Notes under the pieces: generated by a model
The model's database searches: none
The model's input: the letters and a program-made list of their open reading frames with translations, nothing else
Told to the model about the DNA's origin: nothing
NCBI GenBank assembly: GCA_011009095.1
Contig: VTPC01008752.1
Span: 1 to 64,000, forward strand
Direction: 5' to 3'
Source: Ignelater luminosus
Lineage: Eukaryota; Arthropoda; Insecta; Coleoptera; Elateridae
DNA length: 64,000 bases
Shown: positions 36,772 to 49,290 of the stretch, piece by piece
How the letters are laid out: every line of letters begins with the position of its first letter
Position numbering within the stretch: the stretch's first letter is position 1
Made by a program: the position numbers and the translations under genes

Positions 36772-39668
36772 AGATAGCAAGAGAGCAATGAACTAAAGAC
36801 CTGATCAGTTTGCTGACAGCTTAGAAACATATGAAAAGGTTTTTAGCAGAATATTTCAGCTGTGAAACACAGGAAACTTCTGACACAACAACCAAAAGAC
36901 TACAGATATTTGTCAATATAGATTTAACCATAATTTGCAATATTTAACGAATAGTTATACTTTAGATTGTGTAACAAACACCAAAATGTAACTAACGGCT
37001 GAGCCATGAATTTTTTTATATTGAAAATCGGCAACTGAGTTAGCTAAAGGACTCTTATCTGCTGTTTAGGTTCAGGTTCGATGGGCATCGAAACAGACCT
37101 AATGTATGCGGGATAAATAATAAATAATTATAAAAATTATAATTTCAGTGTTAACACACAATCGAGCTTTATTTCGTAATTACAACTGATTTCCTTATTA
37201 TTAAACGATTAAAGATAATAAGTGAGCTAACACCGTTACTATCGAATAGCTATCTATATTTGAAAAAGGCGAGTTTAGTATAATAACTTAATCATCAAAT
37301 AACAAACTATCAAGATTTTATTTCACAATGGAAAACTATTGGGGCGTTACACAGTTTTTTCTTTAAATACAATTTCTCTACAGAATTTAAATTCGTACTA
37401 AGATTATAGAGAAAATGGTCGAAATAGATTCTAAAATTCCATTTGAAGAAATTGTTGAAGTCATAAATCTGAAGAATAAGTTTATGTAAGAGAATTGTTC
37501 AATGTTTTTGTTGAATCAAAATAGTGTGACAGCTTGAAAGTGATTCTAGAATCCCAACTGAAATTATTTCAAATTTCAATTGTAAAATTTAAGTGAGAAC
37601 GTGATAATTTTATTGTCAACAAGGTAATTCTTAACAAAATTATGTAGTAATAAAAGCCATAAACTCTTTATGTAGTTAGTTTCCATTTCAGTGCACGCCT
37701 TCTATAAATACTGTTTTCGAGTAGGACGATGATACGTTTGTTTTAATGGTTTCCATATTTATAATGGATGTTTTCCTGATACATGTGAAAACAAACATGT
37801 TATCAAAAATTCACCCCTAATAATAAAATGCACTTCTCAGATATGCTTTTCCCCTTCATGCTGCTTTCCTGCCATCCATCACCCAATACACATGTATCAG
37901 CACATTAGTGTAATCAGTATTAATAGCTGTTTCCTCTTCCTCCTAAATACACGTGTATTTAATCATTTTGCTCGGCCTAAAAATATTGATGTTTATGAGG
38001 TCAAGAAGATGAAATTACCTTCCTCCCTTTATTATATATTAAGCCGTTAAAAACTATTTTAAAATTAGCCTTTTGAAAAGTCAAAGGGAAAATATTAACA
38101 GTTACCACCCCCCCTCTTATATAATACGCAGAACACAAAGGCTTAAGGGTGAATTTAGCATAACAAAGCAGTTGGCTAATAAATTCTGACGTTAACAGCA
38201 AATACTCTCGTGCACATAAACACAACACCATGCCTTTGTGATGTTTTCACCCACAAAATTTTAATGAACGAAAAGAGCAGCCACAAATAGCCTACATTTT
38301 TATGTCGCCGTATAACAAAAAGTATCCTATTGTTATTTAATAGTAAACATTTGTTTCTAGAAAATAACGCCTTAAAAAGAAAGATGAGTGGTTATCTTAA
38401 TTAATCATCGGGAAAAAAATTTTGTTTATTGCAGACGCCCTGTAGAAATGGCCCAAATTAAATATTATTATTACCGTCGAGGGTAATATTTCATTATTCA
38501 GAGAGCTTTCAACAATATATCAGTAAAAGCTCGTTCTTCAATTTAACAGCTCAATGAACACTTTGGAAAAGTGGATTTCTTATTACACGTAAAGCTCTTG
38601 TAGATTACATGGCTTTAACTTCTGAAATGTTACTTAAAAGCTCCTCTACAAATAGTTTTAGCGTCCGCTTTTTCTTTTCAATGAATATGAAGAATACTCA
38701 ATGAAAACAAGAATGGGGTGTTTTAGAGAAATTCTTAAAAAGAAGTCTGCATACATTTCTAAATTATGAACAATAACAAGTTCTTTTTAAATTTTATCTT
38801 AAGTTTCTGAAATAAAACAACCAGTGGGGCTATTCGGAACATCATCCAGAGATTTTTATCAGATAAACTAAGTCTAAGTAAGGGCAATAGCTACTGGTTA
38901 CTTTTTATCATGAGAGGGCACCGTTAAAACCTGATTAACAAGTAAAAATGAAAAACAATCCTGTAAATAATAAAAGCAAGAGTTCTAAATAAATCATTCT
39001 TAATAAATCTTGTTGACAAGAATATATTACCAACAAAAGCAAACTTGAATAAGAAAATAAAAGCTTCTTAATTTGAGAAGAATGAAATACTCATAAAAAC
39101 CACCTTGAAACCACAGCCGGGAGTGCAGAAAGTCGGTTAGTATCTCCCATCCTCTATCTCGAACAGTTGAGCAGTTTAATGGTTTTGATGATTATAGATT
39201 AAGATATTCTTCATTAGAGTCAACAATAATAATGCTACTTAACACAAACTGTCCAAATATGAGTCTACAAACCTTGAAAGATACTTAACTTGCTCCTCCT
39301 ATTAGCGTTCAAACACACTTAGTTCTGACCCAATTGTTCTGTCTGACATGTCGATTCCACTTATTCCATCATCCTTTTTTGAATATGCCTTGATATTAAC
39401 TTCTCCTTATTCAGCACACGTGTTTTTTTTTCAATTCGCAACTTACTTGGCTGTGTTTTATTTATGTATTACTTATCAGACGACCTTTGTAATTCCGATT
39501 ATGCCGGCACATTTATTTATTTATTGTTTGATACAACTGAATGCTTTTGACGCACTGAAATACTGTCCAATGAAATAGAATTTAATTAAATAGTAGTATT
39601 AGGTGGCAATGTGTTTGCTTGTGTTTCTCTTTCACAAATATTTCAATAATCGGCATGAAATACAAATA
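36772..39668. other. non-coding stretch
   Basis: No gene seen. The frame 38001-38231 is unrecognised. Confidence 0.45.
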
Positions 39669-40246
39669 TACAGTGTGTTCACATTTCGATGCTCACTATT
39701 GAGATCTGGAAATTGTAAGAGATACAAAGTCGGTTAAATTAGAAAAGATTTAGCTATTTTGGAGATCAGTTTACTTATGCTTTTGGTTTTTCAAGATGGT
39801 TCACGGTTTATTAGATATTTGCAAAAAACGAAATTATCTTATTTTTTTAAAAGTGAAATATCTCAGGAACGAGCAAAGATAGAAAAGAACAGCAAAGAGG
39901 GTGATTTAGAGAATTTACTCCGAAACACAAAAAAATTATTTTCGCAATTGTCTTTTGTTTTACTTTAGCGGTGAAACGTAAATCCAATTTTTTTCTAATG
40001 GAACGCCTACTTGATTTCCAAATTACTGAACTTCTCGCCTTAAATGCTTTTCAGTGATTGTTTTAATTGGTAGAGTGCTCTTGTGATTTAGAATTTTTTA
40101 ATTGGTGGATCAATCTCATGATTTACCAATTACTACACCATCACAGTTGAATTAAAAGTAACTTGCAACGAAAGTTATAAATGGTGTATCGTAGAAAAAT
40201 TCCGAGATTTTGGATTTCTGAACTTGCACTTTGCACACCCTATATT
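39669..40246. mobile_element. probable non-autonomous element with CAGTGTGT/ACACCCTATA ends
   Basis: The left end reads TATACAGTGTGTTCACA from 39669 and the right end reads TTGCACACCCTATA up to about 40246. These are roughly inverted and are the usual kind of end for short insect transposon derivatives. The interior has no recognised coding region. The ends are imperfect and no target duplication is clear. Confidence 0.35.
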
Positions 40247-42053
40247 TCATTTAATTACAACGCTAAAAATTCATTTGTTTCTGTTTTTAAAAAATTTTTA
40301 GTATAAGCGTCTGCTAAAATATGGGAAAAATGTTTATTGAATGACTTATGGAAAATTTGTTTTGCTTGCTCCAGAACTAAAAATGGCCTAATCAAAAGTA
40401 ATCATGTGGCCTCCATTACCTGTCAAATTTGACATTTTTAGAGAAACTGTTCAAAAAATGGACTTATTTGACCAAATTATGGAAAAAGTCGTGAGAAAAA
40501 ATGTTTCCTTTGCAATTGTTTATCCGTATGCAAATCTTCAAAAGTCTACCACGATTTTTATATTTGGCCTTTTATTATTTCGCTTTTCCTTAGTTCTTAA
40601 TCAATAAAAGTCGATCCAGTTTAATTCAAAACACTTATTGATTAGATACATTTTGCCCAAAACTTATTTTACAGTCTAAATAATCTTTTTTTCCTTATTT
40701 TTATGTAAAAAAATAAAAATGGAGCTTTGGTAAAGCAGCACACTTGGTGCAAAGTTCTTCTCATTCATACAGATAAACACAAAAATCCGATTTGTAATCA
40801 CGGCGTGCATTGCATGTATATGTATATATCTTATCGCATCTTGCAATAAACATTAACAAGAACTTTTGTTAACAATATCTGAGAGAGCAAAACCTGATGG
40901 CGGAAGCAGATTTTCCAGAAGTCACTTAATAAAAATTTTTCCCATACGGTACAGACTTTTTGGCGGACACTGTATATGGAGGTGGATAACAAACAGCTCA
41001 AGATTGGGAAAAAAGATGTGGAAAAGCTCGAAATTGCCATATTTCGACAACTAGTTTTAGAAGACATCTAGCAGCGAAAAGAAGAAATGTTTTTGGAACC
41101 ATTGGGCATTGCTTTGAGGAGGTAGAGGCACATTTTCCGTCTTGGATACAGTTTATTATTTTCAAAGTTTCACTGTTACAGGGCGTTCAAAAAATTAATG
41201 ACCTTTTAAAATAAAATGCACTTAAACTGCACCAAAAACATCTAGAATTAACAATAAACATTCACTTGAAATAACAGCCTGATTCAGGTTGAAACATGCA
41301 AATTAACCCAAGCACCTGGTCGATTAGTTCAGCATTTCTGCTAATAGAGGCGTAATGCATGTCTTGAATCGTCTACTTGCTGATATTATGTGTTTTTTTT
41401 TTGTAAATATAACGATTGATCTATTATTCTGAAAACAATGATACTTTATCATGAGAAAAGTGAACATAAAACAAGATTAAATGGACAGAAATAAAAACGT
41501 CATGTTCAAGTTGTTACAAATGCATACCGCTCATTATAGAAATAAATTGAGGCATGTTTAGGAAAAATTCAAAATCTACTGGTATGCCATACCACCGCAT
41601 ACCGCTTCACCTCGACCACTGAATAGATGGATAGACCAGTCAGTTATCTACAAAAGGAAAACTTCTGAGTGCATTTTTGAAAACATCTTGATTCTCAGAA
41701 ATTTAAAAAGTGAAAACAATCCATTCTTTTGCTCGTACAAGAGGCCAGTTTGTGCGCTAAAAGGCTTACGTCAACAAGCATTCTATCGACCTCTATTGGA
41801 AATCTAAACACTAATATGAGGGTGAACACTGAACACACGTTGCCACAACAGTGAAGCACGTTGTAAAAATCGGTTGCAAAAGTTGCAAGATCTTCAGATT
41901 TAACGCTGTCTGTTTGTAGTCCAGGCATTTGGTAGAAAATAAAAGAAAGTGTTCTTGAATCGTTACTGCATCGTTCTGAGCAAGAACTAGACTTCTGCCG
42001 CTAACATAGATCATATACGAGTGCGATGTTGGTTGTCCACCTACTAAGTACTG
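40247..42053. other. non-coding stretch
   Basis: No gene seen. At 41589-41622 a GC-richer string ending TCGACCACTG, read on the minus strand as CAGTGGTCGAGGTGAAGC, resembles a hAT-type end but has no partner. CAGGGCGTTCAAAAAATTAA at 41181 is mariner-end-like, also unpaired. Confidence 0.4.
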
Positions 42054-42133
42054 TGCAAGAAGTGGACATGAACTGATCATGTCAAGTGTAGTGTTATTGT
42101 TAACCTATTTATTGTGGTATTAAATAGTGCACA

Positions 42134-44190
42134 ATGAGTTCTTCATCAGAATCAGAGGAGGATCCTTATGCTGGCAGTGATTCTCAAACAGACCCTGAAT
42201 ATATACCATCAGAAGGTAGTGAAACTGAGGAACCTAACCTCACTTTAAGGGAAGATAAAGGCAAGAAACGGTTGAGGAAAGAAAAGTAGTGGCAAAGAAA
42301 TGTGAGGAAGGAACGCAAAACTGCTGGCAAAGAATATGTTAATATTTTGAAACAACTAGTACCAGAAAAACAACTAGGAAATGCATGTAACTGCAAAATG
42401 AAATGTTTTGACAGAGTTACAGCTGATACCAGAGTGGCAATATTTAAAGCATTTTATAAACTACCAAGCAAGGACTTGCAGGATGCATATTTATCTGGAA
42501 ACATTGCCATAAAACAAGTTGCACAGCACAGAAAACGCAGCGATGAAAATAATAAACCAAAAAGTGTTTATCGTACATTTTCTGTAAGTGGATATTTTGA
42601 TACCTACTTAAATTTATTCTGGTTATAGCGCACACATTTGTGAATGTCAAAGAGGGAGTGGTATGGTACTCACATTTTATCTGTTTTAGGTTAAAGAAAA
42701 TGCTACTAAAGTTCCTGTATGTAAAAATGCACTGCTTGCTATACACGGAATAAAAAAAGGTAGGATCAACAGAATAATCGACCACATGAAACTCAATGTG
42801 ACTCCTCCAATAGACCGGCGTGGAAAACATAACAATAGGCCAAATCAAGTTACGCCTGACATATTAGCTCAGTTAAATGGTCATATAATGAGCTCTCCTA
42901 AATATAAATCACACTACAGTAGAACTGATAATTTACAATAGTATTATCTATCACCATTGCTAAATGTTTCTAAAATCCATGCTTTGTACTTAGAAAAGTA
43001 TGAGCCCGATCAATATAGAATATTACAGGAGAATAGGGACAATGAAAACTTTAAACCTGTAATAAAATACGAATTCTTTCGAAAATATTTTACAGAAAAT
43101 TTTAATATTTCAGTTGGAAAGCCTAAGTCAGATTCATGTCAGAAATGTGACAAACTAATGAACAAACTTTTAAGTGCTGAAACAGAAGAAGAGAAGAAAC
43201 AGCTCAGGACAGAAAAAGAGTTACATGTTGCCAAAGCAGAAACATTTTATAAAGATCTCAAGGCAAAGACAAAACTGTGTAAAAATAATGCTCATGTTGA
43301 AGTTATTACATTTGATTTCCAGCAAAATCTTCCGTTACCAGTTGCACCAGGTGGAGACGTATTTTACAAAATTCAAATGTGGGTGTACAACTTCTGCATT
43401 CATGTCGCAAGCACGGGTAAAAGCTACTTCTTTTTGTATGATGAAACACTTGCTGGAAAAGGACAAAATGAAGTTATCAGCCTACTTAATTATTTCTTCA
43501 ACAATATCCTTAGACCTGAGGTTACTGACGTCTACATGTTTTCGGACAACTGTGCGTCACAAAACAAAAATTATGTCATGACGCAGTATCTTTACAGTCT
43601 TATTGAAACTGGTAAATTTAAATTTATCTACCAACGTTTTCCTGAACCGGGGCACAGTTATCTACCCTGTGATCGCAGCTTCGGAGCTATTGAACAAAGA
43701 AAACGAAGATACGACAAAATATACCTGCCAAATGAATACGCCAAAATTATTACAGAATCTGAAAAGAAATTTGTGGTTATTCCGGTTCAACAAAAAATGT
43801 TTCTGAATTTTAAAGACCACTTTTTACCAATGTTCAAAAAAACTCCAAGCCGAAAAAATCCAAAGTTTACAATATCCAAATACAGAATCTTTCGTTATGA
43901 CATTACCAAAATGCCAAACATTTTATGTGTCAGTATCACTACAGGTGTATGAAGAATTTGATATAAAAAATAAAAACATATCTGTCACCATGCCGAATGA
44001 TACCACTCTTTTGTATAATGAAAGAAGGAAATTGAAACAAAAAAAGTATGAGCATGTAATGACGTTAGCATCTTACTATGTGCCAGTAGCTGATCAATGG
44101 TTTTATGAAGATATAAAAAATTATCATAGAGAATTTGCTAATACAGAAAATCATTCGTCGTGCTCAGAATATGAAGAAAACTACTACTAA
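42134..44190 (+). pseudogene. DUF7869-like gene, candidate transposase, two exons
   Basis: Exon 1 (42134-42583) starts at an ATG with an acidic Ser/Glu-rich N-terminus and then a basic stretch and a Cys cluster (ACNCKMKC). A phase-0 intron follows (donor CT|GTAAGT at 42584, acceptor TTTTAG ending 42689). Exon 2 (42690 on) has the DMRGKH-like segment (DRRGKHNN), KSHYSRTDN and YYLSPLLNVSK, a Cys pair (SCQKCD), and then a probable RNase-H-like core: Asp in VITFDFQQ (43314), Asp in FSDNCASQNKN (43545), and Asp or Glu in CDRSFGAIE (43671 / 43692). The family match is from memory of proteins labelled DUF7869; the catalytic role is my inference. Lesions are TAG at 42287, TAG at 42939, and a one-base shift in an A run near 43908. 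After the shift the frame 43897-44190 continues to the end. Intact length would be ~650 residues. Confidence 0.75.
42584..42689 (+). other. intron of the DUF7869-like gene
   Basis: A 106-base interval with GTAAGT at its 5' end and a pyrimidine-rich tract plus TAG at its 3' end, falling exactly between codons. Joining its edges keeps the frame and matches the family's layout. The intron is a sign of eukaryotic expression and shows the copy was not made by reverse transcription of a spliced mRNA. Confidence 0.8.
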
Positions 44191-44500
44191 ATTGATATTT
44201 AATAATAATATAGATTGAATCACTGTTCTTACATATAAAAGTTTAGGTTTTCAAGAAATAAATATATTTCAAAAATCAAATCTTAATTTACTCTGCAAGA
44301 AGTGGACATCTCCAACAGATTTTATTTTTTTGCAGCCGTAAAAAAATATATAACGACTAACCATACACACTGAAATATCCACATACTAGTCATAAATAGC
44401 TACTATAAATCAAAAACTTGTTAAACTACAGTATTTAAGCTGCAAACGTTTTTTTCGTTTCCTGTAAAATTGTAAATTGTCGACATGTCCACTTCTTGCA

Positions 44501-47500
44501 TTGGCCCCTTCAATTACTGTCTCATTTGATGCTTGGGTTTTAAAATATTTTCCCGAGAAAATTCTTGTTGGCAAACCTCTGATTCGTGTTCAGCGACCTA
44601 AAATACCATACAGTACCAAAAATCAAAACTCCGCCAAATTTTTCTTTTGTTGGTCCTTTTTGAGCACTGAATGACTGAAGTATTGTTGATCATTGTCACA
44701 ATAGGGTGCTGAAAGGGCGATTGTTACTAGTATAAAGCTTGAAAACGTTTCAGCAATAAAGCGCGGCTGGAACTGATACCAAAATTTGGGCAGGGGCGGG
44801 CATTGTTTTAATACATTTTGTATTTAAGGCAGAAGGCAGAAACACTGATTGAGAGAGTAGCTTAGATAATGTTCAAAGATTTTCCTAATTTGCGTACCTC
44901 ATTTTTTCAACAGTTTGCAATATACTTACTTAGTTAAGTAATTATTAATAATATATACAAGTTCATTACTATCATGGTAATTTTATAAAAGAACTGACTG
45001 GATACATGTCGGTTCTTATACCCAGCGAAAAATTGTTTTTATTTATTACCTTCATAGAAGTTGTAATAAAATATTTGAAACCCCTCGTATGCAGAAATAT
45101 TCTATATTTTAGTAATGTTGTTCGTGTTCAACATTTTGATGGCAGTGAAACGTCAATAAAACCAAGTTAATTTAGAAAAGTCTCTACCGAGTAAATTATA
45201 AATAAAAATAGGAAAACCCAAAAGTAATAAAAACTATTATTAATATAAAAGTTAACAAAAAGAAGTTGCAGAACTACTCATAAATCAAGTAGAAAGTTCT
45301 AGATGTATCTTTATTTACAAACTACAACATAATAAAAACAGTTCATCGTGAAAATTAACTTAGTTTAATATTATACAATAAACATCAACAAGAGTCCACA
45401 AAATTTTGATGAAATGTAAAAGTCTGACAAAACGATAGATGGTATCGCATAATTTTGCTGTTTTGTTTCTGATTAGGCTCGAGGAATATAGCTTTGTTTG
45501 TTTTTCCAACATGAAAATTGTTACAGTTGGTGTTTTTCTCACATAGATAAAAAGCGTGGAATTGTTTATTTTCTTGTAACAGGAAAATTTATTTGCTAAT
45601 AGAAAGCATAACTCCTACAACTAGCAAAAGATAGAAATTTATGAATTACAAAACAATTCAATTGGATCTCAATTCAATGAGATGCAGAAATGGAAAAAGG
45701 AAAACTTTTTCCTTCTCATCTCGATATATAAATTTAAAAATTTCAAATAAAAGGAAAACGCTTAAAAACTTAATACCTTCTAAAACTACGGGTCTTGGTG
45801 ATTTATTTCGACATTTTTCATTATCGAAGACGAAGGAAGTGAACCAAGCAATGAAGTAAAACAAATTTATATTTGAAATTGAAATATTGGTATAATTATA
45901 GTTGGCACAAATTTTTCTAAATCATGATAAATAATCACCCCCGCTTTAAAGTTTTCCAAAGCCTACAAGAAATTTCTTTTTATTTTTAGTATCTCCAAAG
46001 CAAGAGTAATCCTTCTTCGTATTTCAAACGATAAATTCTAAAAATTAATCACAAGTGGCGTTCTGAAGAGAAATTAAAATAAAACCAAAGAAAAAATCTT
46101 TGCTTTAGTGCCAAAAGCTAACTACAACAGTGTAATAGTAATCTGAGACATTCGCAAGGCTGGCCTGACGTACAGACATGCGATAAATTAAACATAATGT
46201 TAGGGGGTGGGCGTGACGTCAGCACAGCGTGCGATGAATTCCGGAATCGGAAGAAATTCAACTTTAGGGCTGCCCTCCTGGAAAATGTTCTCGTCGACCC
46301 CCCGACTAGACGTGTTTTCAGACATAAAGATCTAGGCGTCGATGATATATCACTGTATATATTCAGTATATCCGGGAAAGGCAAAAAGTGCGTTCCATTT
46401 GGCGCAAAACATTTAAACAATTCGAATTAATTAGAATCAAGCTCAAAGCGTTCTTTAAAAGATTTAATCACAACGAACTAAATAACGCTGTATTTTTGTT
46501 ATTGTACTTTTCGTCTGTTCAAACATAAAGTTGTGACATTCATTGTGAATGACAGATAACTTTATAGTGGTTGAAAAAGCGCTTTAGATTTGGACAATTC
46601 GGCGCCTGATACTTATAATTAGATTAACGTTTTTGTGATATAATTCTGAAGGATTTACTTCTACGGGTGTAAAAACGGCTGATCCCTTTAATTTAGCATT
46701 TAAACGTTGGTTTGTAATCAAGACGATGCAAAAACAAAACTTGGAAGTTTTGATTACATTAAGATTGTAATTTTAATGTACAGTTAGTTTGAATAACATT
46801 TTCAGCTGAAAGCTCGTAATTGATTGCTGACTTTTTCTGGGCTGGATAGTTGGATTTGTATAGTTGAGGTAGCTTTGAGAATGGTATGTGACTTTCTTTC
46901 AAATATCCCTATCGTTCCAATCTAGATTTTCGCCTTTTTCCTTTTACACTTTCGATTAATGCTAATAACCCTTTGTGTTACGTAAAAGTGTGCATGTAAT
47001 GCGAATTTCTATTTTCGATTTTGTATTCTCTTTCAATGTCCAAAATATTTTTAGATCTTTCTATATTCATTTAATTCGATTTTGAACATAATTATGACCA
47101 CAGAACTCGAAGTGAGTCGAACGGTCTTGAGTGGTGAAACATTTTTAATATAGCATAGTAATAATAATAATATCAATAATCTTAGTTCAATAGATTTGTT
47201 GTTTCAATTATTTAACTATTTTTATTATTTGGCCTTATTTTATGGTTTGCAATAAAAATCTTCTTAGAAATCGCCCAACGAGATTTCCTCTTTGCAGGAT
47301 TATCATCTCGGATAAGGATCGAGCCTGTGACTTTCTAGCTTCTTTATCTCTTATATTTAGTACCTTTCCAACCATATTGGTATTCACGTGCTGTTCTCTT
47401 TGAGCTGATCTTGTTTACTTCTCTTAAATTTTTCTAATCTGTGTCTGGCTGTAATATCATTAGATGGTCCCGATTGCAAAAACATTCGTTGGGAATTGAA

Positions 47501-48929
47501 TAAGAAAATGGCAAGAAAAAAACTAAGTTTGGTCAAAATTGTATCAGTTTTTGTGATTAGTCTTTTACAAAAATCTCTTTCAATTTAGAATATTTGTTTC
47601 GAGTTGAAATGCTTTTCCTAAAAATTGAGAACAGGAGTCATCACTCAAGGATATAAAATTTATCGAGTATCATCTCTAACCATTTTTGCGTTATCTTTTG
47701 TTACCATGGAGAAGTTTTTGAAGAAAAGAGCGTGTTAAAATGTATAGCAGTTTGTCATTTTATGTTAAGTAACTGTCTACTTCTTGGTTTAGATCCAATC
47801 AACACCTTAGAACTGTTTCCTTACCTTTTTGACTACTGAACACCTTTTTGAATCGAGATCTTTGATGAAACACCTGTTAATATATCTTTGCCTTCGCATC
47901 GGCTGCATTGCCTGAGTTACTTGATCTACTCCGTTTTAATTTTTCTTGGTGTTTTTCTGTTTTTTTATTTCTTCAATTTTTTGTTGTCTAGATTTTCTCA
48001 CTTCTACAAAAAAGTATTAGAAATTAAAGTTCATCGTATCTTACCGCGAGTATATTGAAATCTACCTAATTTGATTTTTCAATTTTAGTTTTTAATCACT
48101 CCAAAGTGATTTTTTATATTTACAGGAGTTCTTCTAATCAAAGCTTTCTGTTTACTTTTTCTCCAGAACAGTGTTGATCTTGAACTATTTCAAAGCCGTT
48201 GCTGTCTTGGAGGGTTTTCTATTAGTTCGGTTGCCGTTGCTGGGCAACGTCGTTGCTCTGTCCTCTTCACTAGTATAATGAACTTGTTTCTTGTTTTTGA
48301 AGCTATAGGCCGCTGCTTAAGCATATTTCTAGGTAGAGCCCTTTTCGATATGCTATTAATGGTAACAGATAAATCCTGTAACGTGTTGATGTCCGTCATT
48401 TGTAGCGATCTTGAAAAGCATTTTAGGCTTGTACTAAGGCAAGATTGCTTTTGTCAATTATCACTTTTTATTGAAAGTGTTAATATTAAATGGATTATTT
48501 GTGTCTGCCTGTCTGTCGAAATACCGCTGGAGCTGCGTTATTTCATTCATTCATTCAAATAAAATAAGATATCTTAAGCATATTTGGTTTATTTCACCTC
48601 TTTCTAACGCAGGGTTGCTTTTGTCGGTTTTTTTTTCTTTCTGTCGAAATGAATAATATTAAAAGAAAACTTTAAGCTCATACATCGGGATTGCGTCTTG
48701 ATCGAGTGGGATCTCTTAGACATTGTTCTATTAAATTAGAGATTTGTAATTGTTTAATAAATTATTTTTTATTGTTTTGTTGGTTTTTTTTTAAAGATTG
48801 ATATTATAATAGAGTGGAGAAGCAGCTAACGGGTAGTGAAATTACTGAATCTTTAACATTATGCTGTGCTTTGGTATCTGTGACCACAGGTAATGATGCG
48901 CATTACAACTCGCATGAAATTCGTTTAGG
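44501..48929. other. non-coding stretch with a small GC-rich patch
   Basis: No gene is supported. At 46190-46430 both strands are open for 77-100 codons in a CpG-richer patch that includes TGACGTCA (46214-46221), but no product is recognised. A minus-strand frame at 48190-48399 has a faint resemblance to a Tc1-type N-terminal region, too weak to call. Confidence 0.35.
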
Positions 48930-49068
48930 CTCCTTCCAAGCTTATATTCGACCGAAGTGATGGTAGGAATTGGTGGATTTACATTCGAGCGGCGTTGCTG
49001 ATGTTGCGGAATTGAATTCTATGGTAAACCACCACTTTATGTGCTTGAACAGTGGGTAGAGATGGTGA

Positions 49069-49283
49069 TTAAGCAGCTGGACATGCTGGCGTTCCACTGG
49101 TCGTAGTGTTGTTGTTATTATCGGCGGTCGTGGCGTGCCAGCTAAGATATTGGTTGCCGCCACTGCTGATGGTGGTGTTGGCGTTAATGCGAAGATGGAG
49201 TCGCTGGCGCCCGTGATGGTAAAGGCATTGATTTGTGATGGCGTCCGCGACAGGTTCAATACATAAGGTCAGATATGTATTGG
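49069..49283 (-). other. candidate host exon in a GC-rich patch
   Basis: The region 48930-49290 is far richer in GC than its surroundings and is open in several frames. On the minus strand TTCCTTCTTCAG (ending at + position 49284) is a good acceptor. The frame following it reads NTYLTLCIEPVADA..., then ANTTISSGGNQYLSW and DNNNNTTTSG, to a TAA at 49069. An alternative minus frame (48942-49259) is also open, with a Pro/Thr-rich stretch. The Asn/Thr runs resemble insect regulatory proteins, but since several frames are open the call is weak. Confidence 0.22.
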
Positions 49284-49290
49284 CTGAAGA

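Larger units (their letters stand above)
42054..44500 (+). mobile_element. TIR-flanked element carrying a DUF7869-like gene
   Basis: TGCAAGAAGTGGACATG at 42054-42070 recurs as its exact reverse complement at 44484-44500. This 17-bp perfect inverted repeat encloses a two-exon gene and little else. A third copy of 16 of these bases, in direct orientation, lies at 44294-44309, ~100 bases after the gene's stop. No clear target duplication is visible (flanks ...AAGTACTG and TTGGCCCC...). The arrangement is that of a DNA transposon of ~2.45 kb. To my knowledge the gene family is usually reported only as uncharacterised, so the link to mobile-element ends is the notable point. Confidence 0.65.

Noticed and set aside
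37068-37100. tRNA-like B-box string GGTTCGATGGGC
   Set aside because: It lacks the invariant CC ending, a matching A box and an acceptor stem; no tRNA could be folded.
43174-43806. Overlapping plus-strand frames in the DUF7869-like gene
   Set aside because: Out of frame with the recognisable domain and without similarity to it.
48190-48399. Possible Tc1-type transposase fragment on the minus strand
   Set aside because: Only a vague resemblance around RNKFIILVKRTEQRR; no catalytic motif, no second domain and no inverted repeats nearby.
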